From: Vulcanimicrobiota bacterium
GTDB taxonomy: Bacteria > Vulcanimicrobiota > Vulcanimicrobiia > Vulcanimicrobiales > Vulcanimicrobiaceae
Assembly: GCA_003140215.1 (NCBI GenBank)
Contig: PLJL01000001.1
Span: 750,535 to 814,534 of the forward strand
Direction: 5' to 3'
DNA length: 64,000 nucleotides
This document shows positions 1-9,400 of the stretch, one piece after another; the stretch's first letter is position 1, and each line of letters opens with the position of its first letter. The notes below the pieces were generated by a model, which worked only from the letters and a program-made list of their open reading frames with translations, was not told the origin of the DNA and made no database searches. The translations under genes were made by a program, and so were the position numbers.

Positions 1-47
1 GCGAGCACGTCGCGGTAGCGCTTGGTCAGACCGCTGATCGCGATCAC
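1..47 (-). CDS. ABC transporter ATP-binding protein, N-terminal fragment
   Basis: Only the first 15 codons lie in the window; the gene runs off the left edge. They begin with GTG and read MIAISGLTKRYRDVLA, the typical opening strand of an ABC ATPase nucleotide-binding domain (I-x-x-L-T-K-R-Y). A GGAGG Shine-Dalgarno sequence sits about 8 nt upstream. The start overlaps the stop of the GntR regulator gene as GTGA, so the two are translationally coupled. YtrA-type GntR regulators are classically followed by ABC exporters, which fits. Substrate cannot be told from this fragment. Confidence 0.7.
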   Translation of the reverse strand, partial: MIAISGLTKRYRDVL

Positions 48-448
48 TTCTGTTCCTCCGGATACCAGCGGGCGATCGACTCTGCGACGATCGCGCGAAC
101 TTCGTTCAAGGTGACTCCTAGCGAGCGGGCTTCGCGCACGGCGTCGCCGACCGCGCTCGTTGCGACGTCGGTGGCGGCGCGGCGAGTCTCGCCGACGGCC
201 CCGTTCTCGCGGACAAACGATCCGCGACCCGGCGCGGTGGCGATGATGCCGTCCCGCTCGAGCTCGCGGTAGACGCGTGCGACCGTGTTGGGGTTGAGCT
301 TGAGCTCGTGCGCGAGCCCCTTCACCGTCGGGAGCCGCTCGCCGGCGCTGAGCGCGCCGATGGCCACGGCTCGTTTGATCTGTTCGGTCAGCTGCGCGTA
401 GAGCGGGGCCCCACCGTGGGGGTCGACCGAGAAAAAGGCCGGCGGCAC
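44..448 (-). CDS. GntR family transcriptional regulator, YtrA subfamily
   Basis: This 134-residue protein has the GntR winged-helix domain at about residues 10-78 (PLYAQLTEQIKRAVAIG, then LPTVKGLAHELKLNPNTVAR, then GIIATAPGRGSFV). A short helical tail without a large effector domain follows, the size and layout of the YtrA subfamily. The start is GTG at 448, since the frame closes two codons upstream. It lies 6 nt after a 38-codon leader ORF and overlaps the ABC ATPase start, so the three form one operon. The promoter carries two palindromic sites likely to be its own operators, which implies autorepression. YtrA-type proteins usually repress ABC exporter operons responding to envelope stress or antibiotics; the inducer here is unknown. 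Confidence 0.85.
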   Translation of the reverse strand: MPPAFFSVDPHGGAPLYAQLTEQIKRAVAIGALSAGERLPTVKGLAHELKLNPNTVARVYRELERDGIIATAPGRGSFVRENGAVGETRRAATDVATSAVGDAVREARSLGVTLNEVRAIVAESIARWYPEEQK

Positions 449-454
449 CAGCGG

Positions 455-571
455 TTAGAGCGTGACGCCCCAGCCACGGAACAGGCGGGAGTCTTGGGCG
501 ACGCGGACGAGGGTCGGGGCCGGGGTCGGCCGGCTGGGCTGCGGGCGGTAGACGGGGCGGTTCTTGTCCAT
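455..571 (-). CDS. small leader ORF, 38 aa, ahead of gntR
   Basis: A 38-codon ORF starts with ATG at 571 and ends with TAA 6 nt before the GntR start. It has a clear ribosome binding site (GGAGG, 6-nt spacer) and lies between the operator-bearing promoter and the regulator, so it should be the first cistron of the operon. The peptide begins MDKNRPVYRPQPSRP, is rich in Pro and Arg, and ends RLFRGWGVTL. I recognise no family. It could be a conserved small protein or a leader that couples translation to the regulator, whose own start lacks a good Shine-Dalgarno sequence. Confidence 0.55.
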   Translation of the reverse strand: MDKNRPVYRPQPSRPTPAPTLVRVAQDSRLFRGWGVTL

Positions 572-601
572 GCGGGGCCTCCAAGGGCGGCGGTCTCAGT
601 C

Positions 602-620
602 GTACTAGTTGAACTAATAC
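602..620. promoter_or_regulatory. GntR/YtrA-type operator, copy 1
   Basis: GTACTAGTTGAACTAATAC is a 19-bp near-perfect palindrome (core TAGTT-G-AACTA, centre 611). It lies at the predicted transcription start of the gntR operon. YtrA-type regulators bind such two-fold AT-rich sites next to their own promoters. Confidence 0.65.
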
Positions 621-622
621 GT

Positions 623-651
623 AATGTACTAGTTGAACTAACACATGTCAA
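623..651 (-). promoter_or_regulatory. sigma70-like promoter of the leader ORF-gntR-ABC operon
   Basis: On the minus strand a perfect -35 TTGACA (651-646) is separated by 17 nt from TACATT (628-623, 4/6 match to TATAAT). Transcription would start near 616. One operator palindrome fills the spacer and the other covers the start site, so a bound regulator would block RNA polymerase. Confidence 0.7.
626..644. promoter_or_regulatory. GntR/YtrA-type operator, copy 2
   Basis: GTACTAGTTGAACTAACAC repeats copy 1 with one difference. The centres (611 and 635) are 24 bp apart, a little over two helical turns. The site lies between the -35 and -10 elements of the minus-strand promoter. Confidence 0.65.
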
Positions 652-681
652 GGGACCGGGAGAAAGTTTTTCGGACCCACC

Positions 682-1278
682 ATGAGACCGGGCGTGGGCC
701 GCCCGCTTCGTATTCTGGACCGGTACATGCTGCGCGCCGCGGCGCCGGCATTGGCCGCGGCGATGCTCGCGGTGGGGGTGCTGTGGCTGGAAGGGCCGAT
801 CGCCGCCTCGACCGGCGGCGCTTACGCGCTGGCGGTCGGGCTCGCAGTCGTATTCGGGCGGCTCGTTCGCAGCGGCGAATACGGCGCGCTGCTGCAAGCC
901 GGCATCTCGCCGCGCCGAATCGTCGCGGCCGTCGTCGCGATAGCGTGTGCGCTCGCCGCCATCGAAGCGGTCGCAGCCTGCGCGTTGCGCCCGCCGGTCG
1001 TGCGCACGCTGTATGCCGGTTACGTGCTGGCGGCGTTGCAGCTCCCGCTGCTGGCTTCGCTGGCGCTGCCGATCTCGGCGCGGTCGCGGCGCGAAGAGCC
1101 GTGGGCCCTCGTGGTGCTGTTGCTCCTGGCATATACCGTCGCAATCATCGCGGCGGCGGTGCTGGGCGCACGAGCGGGTTGGGCTCCGGGCCTGGAGTGG
1201 CTCTTCGTCGACGCCGCGCTCGTTGCTGCGGACATCGCACTCTATCGCGACCTGATCGCGCCGCACCGCACGCCGTAA
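682..1278 (+). CDS. LptF/LptG-like permease lacking the periplasmic domain
   Basis: A 198-residue integral membrane protein with about six predicted membrane segments (near 18-38, 44-60, 79-100, 106-128, 136-160 and 166-188). It opens ILDRYMLRAAAPALAAAMLA like the start of LptF/LptG, and has GEYGALLQAGISPRRI after segment 2, matching the LptF/G cytoplasmic loop (E-x-x-AL-x-AAGIS-x-x-R). The C-terminal segments (LPLLASLALPISARSRRE, then a Trp-ended helix pair) also follow the LptF/G pattern. Family members are about 350-400 residues with a beta-jellyroll between segments 3 and 4; that domain is absent here (ALRPPVVRTLYAGYVL bridges directly). The start is ATG at 682, about 40 bp from the GntR operators and divergent from gntR. 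Function in lipid or LPS export is inferred from these motifs only. Confidence 0.5.
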   Translation: MRPGVGRPLRILDRYMLRAAAPALAAAMLAVGVLWLEGPIAASTGGAYALAVGLAVVFGRLVRSGEYGALLQAGISPRRIVAAVVAIACALAAIEAVAACALRPPVVRTLYAGYVLAALQLPLLASLALPISARSRREEPWALVVLLLLAYTVAIIAAAVLGARAGWAPGLEWLFVDAALVAADIALYRDLIAPHRTP

Positions 1279-1280
1279 CG

Positions 1281-3272
1281 TCAGCCCGAGAACGGGTCGC
1301 CCAGTTGGACGTGGGCGGGCGGGCCGCCAACCGTGCCGCGCTCGACGTCGAAGTCGTGCGGCTTGCCGTCATAGGCGCGCAACTGCGTCTGGTACGTTCC
1401 GTACTCCCACCAGTAGCGGCCGTCGAGCTTGTCGATCACGTCGCCGGTCCGCAAACCCGCGACGTACGCCGGACCGCCGGGGCGCACGAGCGCGCGCATG
1501 TAGCCGTCGGCCGGCTTGAACAACACGTAGAAGTAGGTCGGGCGCGGCGCGGCCGGGTCGAACGCCAGCCCGCGTTCGAACACGTCGCTCGCCAATGCGG
1601 GGTGCTCGCGTTGCCACACGCGCACACGGAACAGCGCGTCGAGCGCCGCTGCACGGACGGGGCCTTGGGCGTGCCACTGATCGACGCTCCACCCGGCGCA
1701 GTCCACCAGCTCCAGGCCGACGTCGCGCCCGCCGCGGCCCAGCGCCGTGACGGTGAGCTTCAGCGCGGCGGCGTACGGCTTGGCCCGACAGTCCGCGCCG
1801 GCCGGATCACCGTTCGCGGCGACAACGCGATAGCTCGGCCAACCGCGCGCGATCGACGCGCTCACCGCGTGCGCCGCGAGCGCCCCATCGGGCGTGCCGT
1901 CGTCGAAAACGGCCAGCGCACGGGCGGCCGCCGGCGGCGCGTACAAGCCGGTTTCGAGCGTCGCGGCTGCGGCGGCACGCGGCGGGAACGGCGGCGCGCC
2001 GAACAGCGCCGTTCCGGCCAACACGACCGCGAGCGTTCCCAGCGTGGCGACGCCGACCTGCCACGGCAGCGTCAGGCGCGTGATGCGCTCGACGCCGATC
2101 CCGGTGAAGTTTGCCACCCACACGTTCTGCGTATTGGTCGGGTCGCACACGTTCTGCACTTGCACGACCGCCATCACCGCCGCCACGAGCGCGACCGGCG
2201 GTATCACGTGCAGCGACGCCAGCACAGTAAAAACACCGATCCCGATGCCGTAGGGATTGAGCGGCCCGCGGTACAGTGCAAGCGGCGAAAGCAGCCCGAA
2301 AACCACGACGTATGCTAGCGGCGACCGTGGCGCCGCAGCGTTCACGAGAGGGGTTACGGCGGCCCTCACCTCCGGAGTCTGCGTGGCGACGAAGAGCATC
2401 CCGATCCCGATCATCAAGATCGTCGCCGGGGCGACATCTTCAATTCCGCGGATCCACGACGAGACCAGCGTTCTTACTGCGTCTCGCGGACGGGTTACCA
2501 GCACGGCGTAGACCGCAGCGGCAGCGAATCCGACGATGGGATCGACACCAAACCTGGCAAAGAGCACGAGCGGCACGATTGGCGCGATGAGGGCGAGCGG
2601 CCCGACGCGCTTGCGCGGCGGTTCACCTGCTTCGACCTTGGCCGCGTAGTCACGCGTCGCTCGCGACTGCACGATTGCATATGAAAGCAACACGGCTGCC
2701 TGAACGGCAAAGAGCACGAAGGCATAGTACTGGAATGTAGCGCGGTCGATACCAAATAGTGTCGTATAAAATTTCCACTGCGTGATATTGAGGATGTAGC
2801 CCAGCCCGAAGGCCATCAGAAACATCGTCGCGGACAGCGTCCTAGGCACGCCCACCGTCATCATCACCGGCAGCACGATCGTTCCGATCATGATGATCGC
2901 GCCGAGGCCCGTAACCGTCGTAAATAGCACCGCGACGACGGCGCACATGAGCAGCGAAAGCACCAGCGGTTTGTCGCCGCCGAACTCGGCGGCATAGGTG
3001 ACCAGCGTCTCCGCGATCCCGGTCGAGAGGACGACCCGACTGAGCAGCGCGCCGAAGAACAGCGTGGCGTACACGGGCGACAGCTTCACCGCGCCCAAGG
3101 TCAGGATCGAGGTCAGGTCGTGGACGCCCGCGAGCGCGGCGGTCGCCAGCGCCATCAGCGGGACCGCGAGCAGCGCCGGCAACTTGCGCGCGATCATCAA
3201 GCCCGCCAGCGCTAAGAAGACGAGGACGATCGCGATTCCGGCTAACGGCCCGATGCCATCACCTCGTCCCAC
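1281..3272 (-). CDS. ion-transporter-superfamily permease fused to a C-terminal PDZ-like domain
   Basis: This 663-residue protein has about 430 N-terminal residues of hydrophobic helices in the style of GntP/CitMHS/DctM-type permeases, with pairs of re-entrant segments rich in Gly and Thr (TTVTGLGAIIMIGTIVLPV; ALYRGPLNPYGIGIGVFTV). A transport role for an organic anion is likely but the substrate is unknown. After a final helix near residue 425, about 230 soluble residues follow. They end in a PDZ-like module (GGPAYVAGLRTGDVIDKLDG, about 600-645). The start is GTG at 3272, inside the end of the upstream glycosidase gene (31-bp overlap), so the two are co-transcribed. The pairing may couple uptake to a sugar-releasing enzyme. 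The extra C-terminal domain is unusual for this superfamily. Confidence 0.6.
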   Translation of the reverse strand: MGRGDGIGPLAGIAIVLVFLALAGLMIARKLPALLAVPLMALATAALAGVHDLTSILTLGAVKLSPVYATLFFGALLSRVVLSTGIAETLVTYAAEFGGDKPLVLSLLMCAVVAVLFTTVTGLGAIIMIGTIVLPVMMTVGVPRTLSATMFLMAFGLGYILNITQWKFYTTLFGIDRATFQYYAFVLFAVQAAVLLSYAIVQSRATRDYAAKVEAGEPPRKRVGPLALIAPIVPLVLFARFGVDPIVGFAAAAVYAVLVTRPRDAVRTLVSSWIRGIEDVAPATILMIGIGMLFVATQTPEVRAAVTPLVNAAAPRSPLAYVVVFGLLSPLALYRGPLNPYGIGIGVFTVLASLHVIPPVALVAAVMAVVQVQNVCDPTNTQNVWVANFTGIGVERITRLTLPWQVGVATLGTLAVVLAGTALFGAPPFPPRAAAAATLETGLYAPPAAARALAVFDDGTPDGALAAHAVSASIARGWPSYRVVAANGDPAGADCRAKPYAAALKLTVTALGRGGRDVGLELVDCAGWSVDQWHAQGPVRAAALDALFRVRVWQREHPALASDVFERGLAFDPAAPRPTYFYVLFKPADGYMRALVRPGGPAYVAGLRTGDVIDKLDGRYWWEYGTYQTQLRAYDGKPHDFDVERGTVGGPPAHVQLGDPFSG

Positions 3273-5260
3273 GGCGGCACGGTCGCGTGGCGCAGGTAGT
3301 CCTCGCGCATGACGCCGTCGATGCGGTCGGCGCAGCGTTGCGCGTCAACCGACGCGCCGCGATAATGCGATCGCATGTGGAACAGCCCGGACTCGGTGCT
3401 CTCATAGCGCCACGCCGCGACGTAGAGCGGCTCGAGATTCTCCACCGCGTCGCGCAGCTCCCAACACAGGTACTTGGCGACGCCCAGGCTGCGATAGACC
3501 TGCGCGACGTCGGGCTTGACGGCGTGGGCCCGCGCGTCGTCGTAGTAGTCGCGCGCCTCTTTACCGATCTGGAGGCGGCGGGCGAGCTGGTCGTAGCGCA
3601 ACGCGCCGAGCCGCATCACCGCGACGGCTTGCGGGTGCAGCGGCGGGCGCGCGTGCCACAAGTCGGCCATCACGGTCTCCGCCCGCCGGCGCACGCCGGC
3701 CAGATCGAGCAGTTGCGCGCGCGCTTGGATGCGCGCGTCGAACGGGTCGCGCCAGAACAGATAATTGGGCGGGTCCGAGGGGGTGGTGCGAATCATGGGG
3801 CGCAACGCACGCAACTCGTCGAGGTCGGCGGCGAAGCGCGGGTCGTCGCTGCCGAAGAAGAATCGCGCAAACGTGCGGTGCCACGTCGCGTCGTCGACCG
3901 GGCGCTGCTGCCAGGCCGTCGCGGCGGCGTACGCGACGGGCGCCCAAGTCGCCTCGAACAGCGTCTCGCCGTCGTCGTGCCAGACCGTCATGAACATGCC
4001 CAGCATTCCGGGCGCCCCCTTCGCCTCGCCGACGAAGCGCCCGACGTTCGCGTACGACGTCGCCAGATCGGGATAGAGCTCGTTCCAATTCGCCGCACCC
4101 GGGGCGACCATTTGCGCGAACCCGGCCCCGGCGACGGCATCGATGTAGCGCTTGTACGTCGGCTCCGTAGCGTAATGGAAGGTGACGACGACGGTGTCCT
4201 TCGGGAGCAGCTCGAGGATGCTCTTGTCCTGTTGAATCGCGTCGTCCCAGATCATCGGCCGCGCGCCGCTCCCTTTGAGGAACGCCGCGACGTGCTTCAC
4301 GTGATCGGCGAACGCTTGCGCGGTGCGGGCCGTGCGCCCGCGGCCCAGATCGATCGGCTCGTCGGCCCCCAGGTGCACGAACGGCACCGGCTTGGTCGCG
4401 GCCAAGACGCTCCGGATCTGCGGCTCGAGATACGCATACGTGCGCGGATCGCTTTCGGCGAGCAGGTACCCGTGCGGGAGCTCGGCCAGCGGCGCAAGCT
4501 GCTCCCACTTGAGCGACTCGTGCATGTGCGCGAAGGTCTGTTGCTCCGGGATCAATGTGACATAGTACCGGCGCGCGTACTCCGCGAGCTCGCGCAGCTG
4601 CGCTTCGGTCCAACCGTTCGGCCACGCGACGAACGGGTGACGCGGATCGTCGACGACCTGCTCCATGTACGGCGACCAGCCGTTGATCTTGAACGACGCG
4701 AGCGTTCGGATGCGCTCCTTCGCGTACGCCAGCGTCGGAAACGGTCCACGCGAGACATCGTCCGAGACGATTCGCCAGCGCATTTCCGGCCGATCTGCAA
4801 TCGAGACGCAAGGGATGATCCAGCGTGCTTTTCGCCGCTGCGGCAGTTGCGCGAGCGTGGTGAGTGCGTCGAATTCCAACTCGGCGGTCCCGTAGACCAG
4901 GAGCACGCCGTAGGGGAAGACCCGCAACCCATATCCGTCAAAGGGCTGGGCGCCCAAACGAGGAGCGGGTTGGAGCATGACGTCGTCGCGTTGGGCGTCG
5001 CGGCGCCCGGCGATCGTGGGCGCCGGAATCCCCATCGCTGTCCACCGCTCGCGCAGCAGCTCGAATCCTCCGCGGTCGACCCCAGCGCCGAAGCGCAGCG
5101 GGCGGTCGAGCGCCAGCGGCGCATTGCAGTCGGCCGGCCTCACGGTCAGCGGCTGCGGAACCAGCGCCGGGATCGCCAGCATCTCACCCGACGCCGGCAC
5201 GGCATTGCCCGCAGCCAGCGATGCGGCGAGGGCGATGACCGCGACGAGGAACGATCGCAC
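3242..5260 (-). CDS. secreted glycoside hydrolase family 20-like beta-N-acetylhexosaminidase
   Basis: A 672-residue exported protein with a signal peptide at about 1-24 (MRSFLVAVIALAASLAAGNA). An N-terminal domain of about 150 residues precedes a TIM barrel typical of GH20: RWRIVSDDVSRGPFP, then FKINGWSPYMEQ, then RYYVTLIPEQQTFAHMH. The catalytic Asp-Glu pair is D300-E301 in HLGADEP. Such enzymes release terminal N-acetylhexosamine by substrate-assisted catalysis, acting outside the cytoplasm. It starts with GTG at 5260. It heads a two-gene unit with the permease-PDZ gene, suggesting degradation followed by uptake. The C-terminal third (after about 470) is helical and unassigned. Confidence 0.75.
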   Translation of the reverse strand: MRSFLVAVIALAASLAAGNAVPASGEMLAIPALVPQPLTVRPADCNAPLALDRPLRFGAGVDRGGFELLRERWTAMGIPAPTIAGRRDAQRDDVMLQPAPRLGAQPFDGYGLRVFPYGVLLVYGTAELEFDALTTLAQLPQRRKARWIIPCVSIADRPEMRWRIVSDDVSRGPFPTLAYAKERIRTLASFKINGWSPYMEQVVDDPRHPFVAWPNGWTEAQLRELAEYARRYYVTLIPEQQTFAHMHESLKWEQLAPLAELPHGYLLAESDPRTYAYLEPQIRSVLAATKPVPFVHLGADEPIDLGRGRTARTAQAFADHVKHVAAFLKGSGARPMIWDDAIQQDKSILELLPKDTVVVTFHYATEPTYKRYIDAVAGAGFAQMVAPGAANWNELYPDLATSYANVGRFVGEAKGAPGMLGMFMTVWHDDGETLFEATWAPVAYAAATAWQQRPVDDATWHRTFARFFFGSDDPRFAADLDELRALRPMIRTTPSDPPNYLFWRDPFDARIQARAQLLDLAGVRRRAETVMADLWHARPPLHPQAVAVMRLGALRYDQLARRLQIGKEARDYYDDARAHAVKPDVAQVYRSLGVAKYLCWELRDAVENLEPLYVAAWRYESTESGLFHMRSHYRGASVDAQRCADRIDGVMREDYLRHATVPPWDEVMASGR

Positions 5261-5280
5261 GTCCCGCGCTACACCAGCAC

Positions 5281-5895
5281 GTGCGCCGTCTCCTCGCTGC
5301 CACCGTGACGCCGCTGTTCGCCTCGCTCGTCGCGCTCGCGCTGGTACCCGGCAGCGACGACGACGTGGTCCGGCGGAATCACGTGCGCTTCAGCACCGAG
5401 AAGCTGGCCGTCCCGTCCTGCCGCGACGTTGCCGGCGCCGGGCCGGAGCTGGGCTTGGCCAACATCCGCTTTCGCTATGAGGTCGTCGACGGGCATCGGC
5501 TCCCCGACGGCCGCTATGCCGGCCGGGTCGCGTTCACGCTGAGCGAGGTCGTCATACGCATGCCCAAGGCGATCGTGTGGCCCCTCATGACGCAATCCGA
5601 CCGCTCGAACGCCGACGAGCTGCGGCGCGCGATCTACCATCACGAGATCGGCCACGTGCGCATCGCCGAAGACGTCCGCGATGCGCTCAACGCGCACGAA
5701 ACGCTGTTCGCCCCGGACGCCTTCGCGTTCGGGAGCGCCGCCGACGCGGTGGGACGCGCCGGCTTCGCGCGCTTCAAACAAGAGGAGCGCGACTACGACG
5801 ACCTCACCGATCACGGACGCCGCCAGCACGCGGCGCCGGGCGAGCTGGCCGGAAGCGACACCGTGCTGCCCTGTCGCGGACCGGATGCGTCCTGA
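5281..5895 (+). CDS. secreted DUF922-like zinc protease homologue
   Basis: A 204-residue protein starting with GTG at 5281, only 20 bp from the divergent hexosaminidase. A hydrophobic N-terminus (about 1-22) serves as signal peptide or anchor. The diagnostic feature is HHEIGHVRIAEDVRDAL, an HExxH zinc-protease motif within a beta-strand-then-helix layout like the DUF922 family of predicted secreted zinc proteases. Two further cysteines could form a disulphide (CRDVAG; LPCRG). Substrate is unknown. Confidence 0.6.
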   Translation: MRRLLAATVTPLFASLVALALVPGSDDDVVRRNHVRFSTEKLAVPSCRDVAGAGPELGLANIRFRYEVVDGHRLPDGRYAGRVAFTLSEVVIRMPKAIVWPLMTQSDRSNADELRRAIYHHEIGHVRIAEDVRDALNAHETLFAPDAFAFGSAADAVGRAGFARFKQEERDYDDLTDHGRRQHAAPGELAGSDTVLPCRGPDAS

Positions 5896-5949
5896 GCACG
5901 ACCCGGGCCGGCGAGCAGGCTGCGCACCGGCCCGGCCGAACGGATCGCC

Positions 5950-8430
<2,481 letters not shown>

Positions 8431-8466
8431 GGTTCGGCTCGCCCTCCGGCACGATGTCGGGAAGGC

Positions 8467-8488
8467 TGACGCGCGTGTACGCGCGTCA
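8467..8488. terminator. inverted repeat between convergent genes, possible terminator
   Basis: TGACGCGCGT-GT-ACGCGCGTCA forms a 10-bp perfect stem with a 2-nt loop in the 91-bp gap between the convergent symporter and small secreted protein genes. There is no T-run, so intrinsic termination is uncertain. Confidence 0.35.
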
Positions 8489-8521
8489 TGCCGACGGGTC
8501 GGCGAGCGCAGCAAGCCGACC

Positions 8522-8806
8522 CTAGTGACCCTGGTCGTACTGGAGGCCTTGTTCGAGTTGCTCGCGGGCTTGCTGAAGGTCGGCGATCGCCGTGACGCGG
8601 TGGCCGCCGTAGTCGTGGCGGTCGCGCTGGAGCGTGTCGATCACGCCTTCGAGGCGCCGAATCTCGCGGCGTAGGTTTTGGTCGCTACCGCGACCGTTGC
8701 GAATCGCAGCGGCGTTGGTGTTCGGGAGCTGCTGTTGAGCCGACGCGACGGTTCCGAGCGCGGTCGCTGCGAGTCCGGCGGCTAAGACGATGAGACGAAC
8801 GTTCAT
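8522..8806 (-). CDS. small secreted coiled-coil protein, unknown function
   Basis: A 94-residue protein with a clear signal peptide (MNVRLIVLAAGLAATALGTVASAQ). The mature part is hydrophilic and helical: GSDQNLRREIRRLEGVIDTL and ITAIADLQQAREQLE-like heptads suggest a short coiled coil. The ATG at 8806 is chosen over an upstream start because of the signal peptide and a GAGGT ribosome binding site about 6 nt upstream. No family recognised. A large inverted repeat lies just upstream and may control it. Confidence 0.65.
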   Translation of the reverse strand: MNVRLIVLAAGLAATALGTVASAQQQLPNTNAAAIRNGRGSDQNLRREIRRLEGVIDTLQRDRHDYGGHRVTAIADLQQAREQLEQGLQYDQGH

Positions 8807-8834
8807 GAGTACCTCGGTGGATGATGGCAATGAG

Positions 8835-8866
8835 CGATGTTCGTCACGCGTGACGTGACGACATCG
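8835..8866. promoter_or_regulatory. nested inverted repeat upstream of the small secreted protein gene
   Basis: CGATGT-T-CGTCAC and GTGACG-ACATCG form a 12-bp imperfect inverted repeat around a 7-bp centre. The perfect 14-bp palindrome CGTCACGCGTGACG (8842-8855) is nested within it. It lies 29 bp upstream of the start at 8806. Alternative pairings make it look more like a protein-binding operator than a hairpin. Confidence 0.4.
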
Positions 8867-8960
8867 TAACGCCGCCGCCCGGGGGCACCGCAACGCATCT
8901 CAGCAAATCCTCAGCCCAGTCTCACCCCGGACTCATGTGCCGGGACCGCGCCCCGATCGT

Positions 8961-9362
8961 CTACGGCGACGGCGCGTCCGCGATCGCCCCGAAGCGTTCG
9001 TCGAGCAGACGCGCAGCATCGTCGAGGACCGTGCTTAGCGCGTCTTCCGAGGTCACTTCGCGGATCTGATCCGCGGCGCTGACGAGGCCGCGGTCGAGCT
9101 CGTGGACGTGATCGACCAACCCGGCGTCGAATCGAGCGTGATCGGTGGCGCGGATCACGCGCTGATCGGAGAACTCGCAGCGCAAGATCAGCCCGTCGAG
9201 GCGCTCGGCCAGGGCTCCGGAGGGCCGCAGGCGCTCGCGGACTTCGGACAGCGCCTCCCCCAGCCAGGCTCGGATCTGTTTGTCGACTGCGTGGCGGGCG
9301 TCGGCGTTGGCGTAGTCCGCGTAGCCGGGGACCCGGCTGCGGAGGAACTCCAGATCGGTCAT
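8961..9362 (-). CDS. hypothetical helical protein, 133 aa
   Basis: A soluble, acidic, mostly helical 133-residue protein without signal peptide or membrane segment, starting with ATG at 9362 directly after CGAGGG. Trp/Arg-containing helices (RQIRAWLGEALSEVRERL-like) suggest a small helical bundle. I recognise no family. It is divergent from the cyclase-like gene with a 38-bp gap. Confidence 0.55.
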   Translation of the reverse strand: MTDLEFLRSRVPGYADYANADARHAVDKQIRAWLGEALSEVRERLRPSGALAERLDGLILRCEFSDQRVIRATDHARFDAGLVDHVHELDRGLVSAADQIREVTSEDALSTVLDDAARLLDERFGAIADAPSP

Positions 9363-9400
9363 CCCTCGGGTTACGGCACGTTTCGGCCGAAAACCCGGGT

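Noticed and set aside
3287-5308. 673-codon open frame on the plus strand
   Set aside because: It is antisense to the GH20 gene, has a shadow composition (Arg/Val/Leu-rich with no domain), and the minus-strand frame has signal peptide and catalytic motifs.
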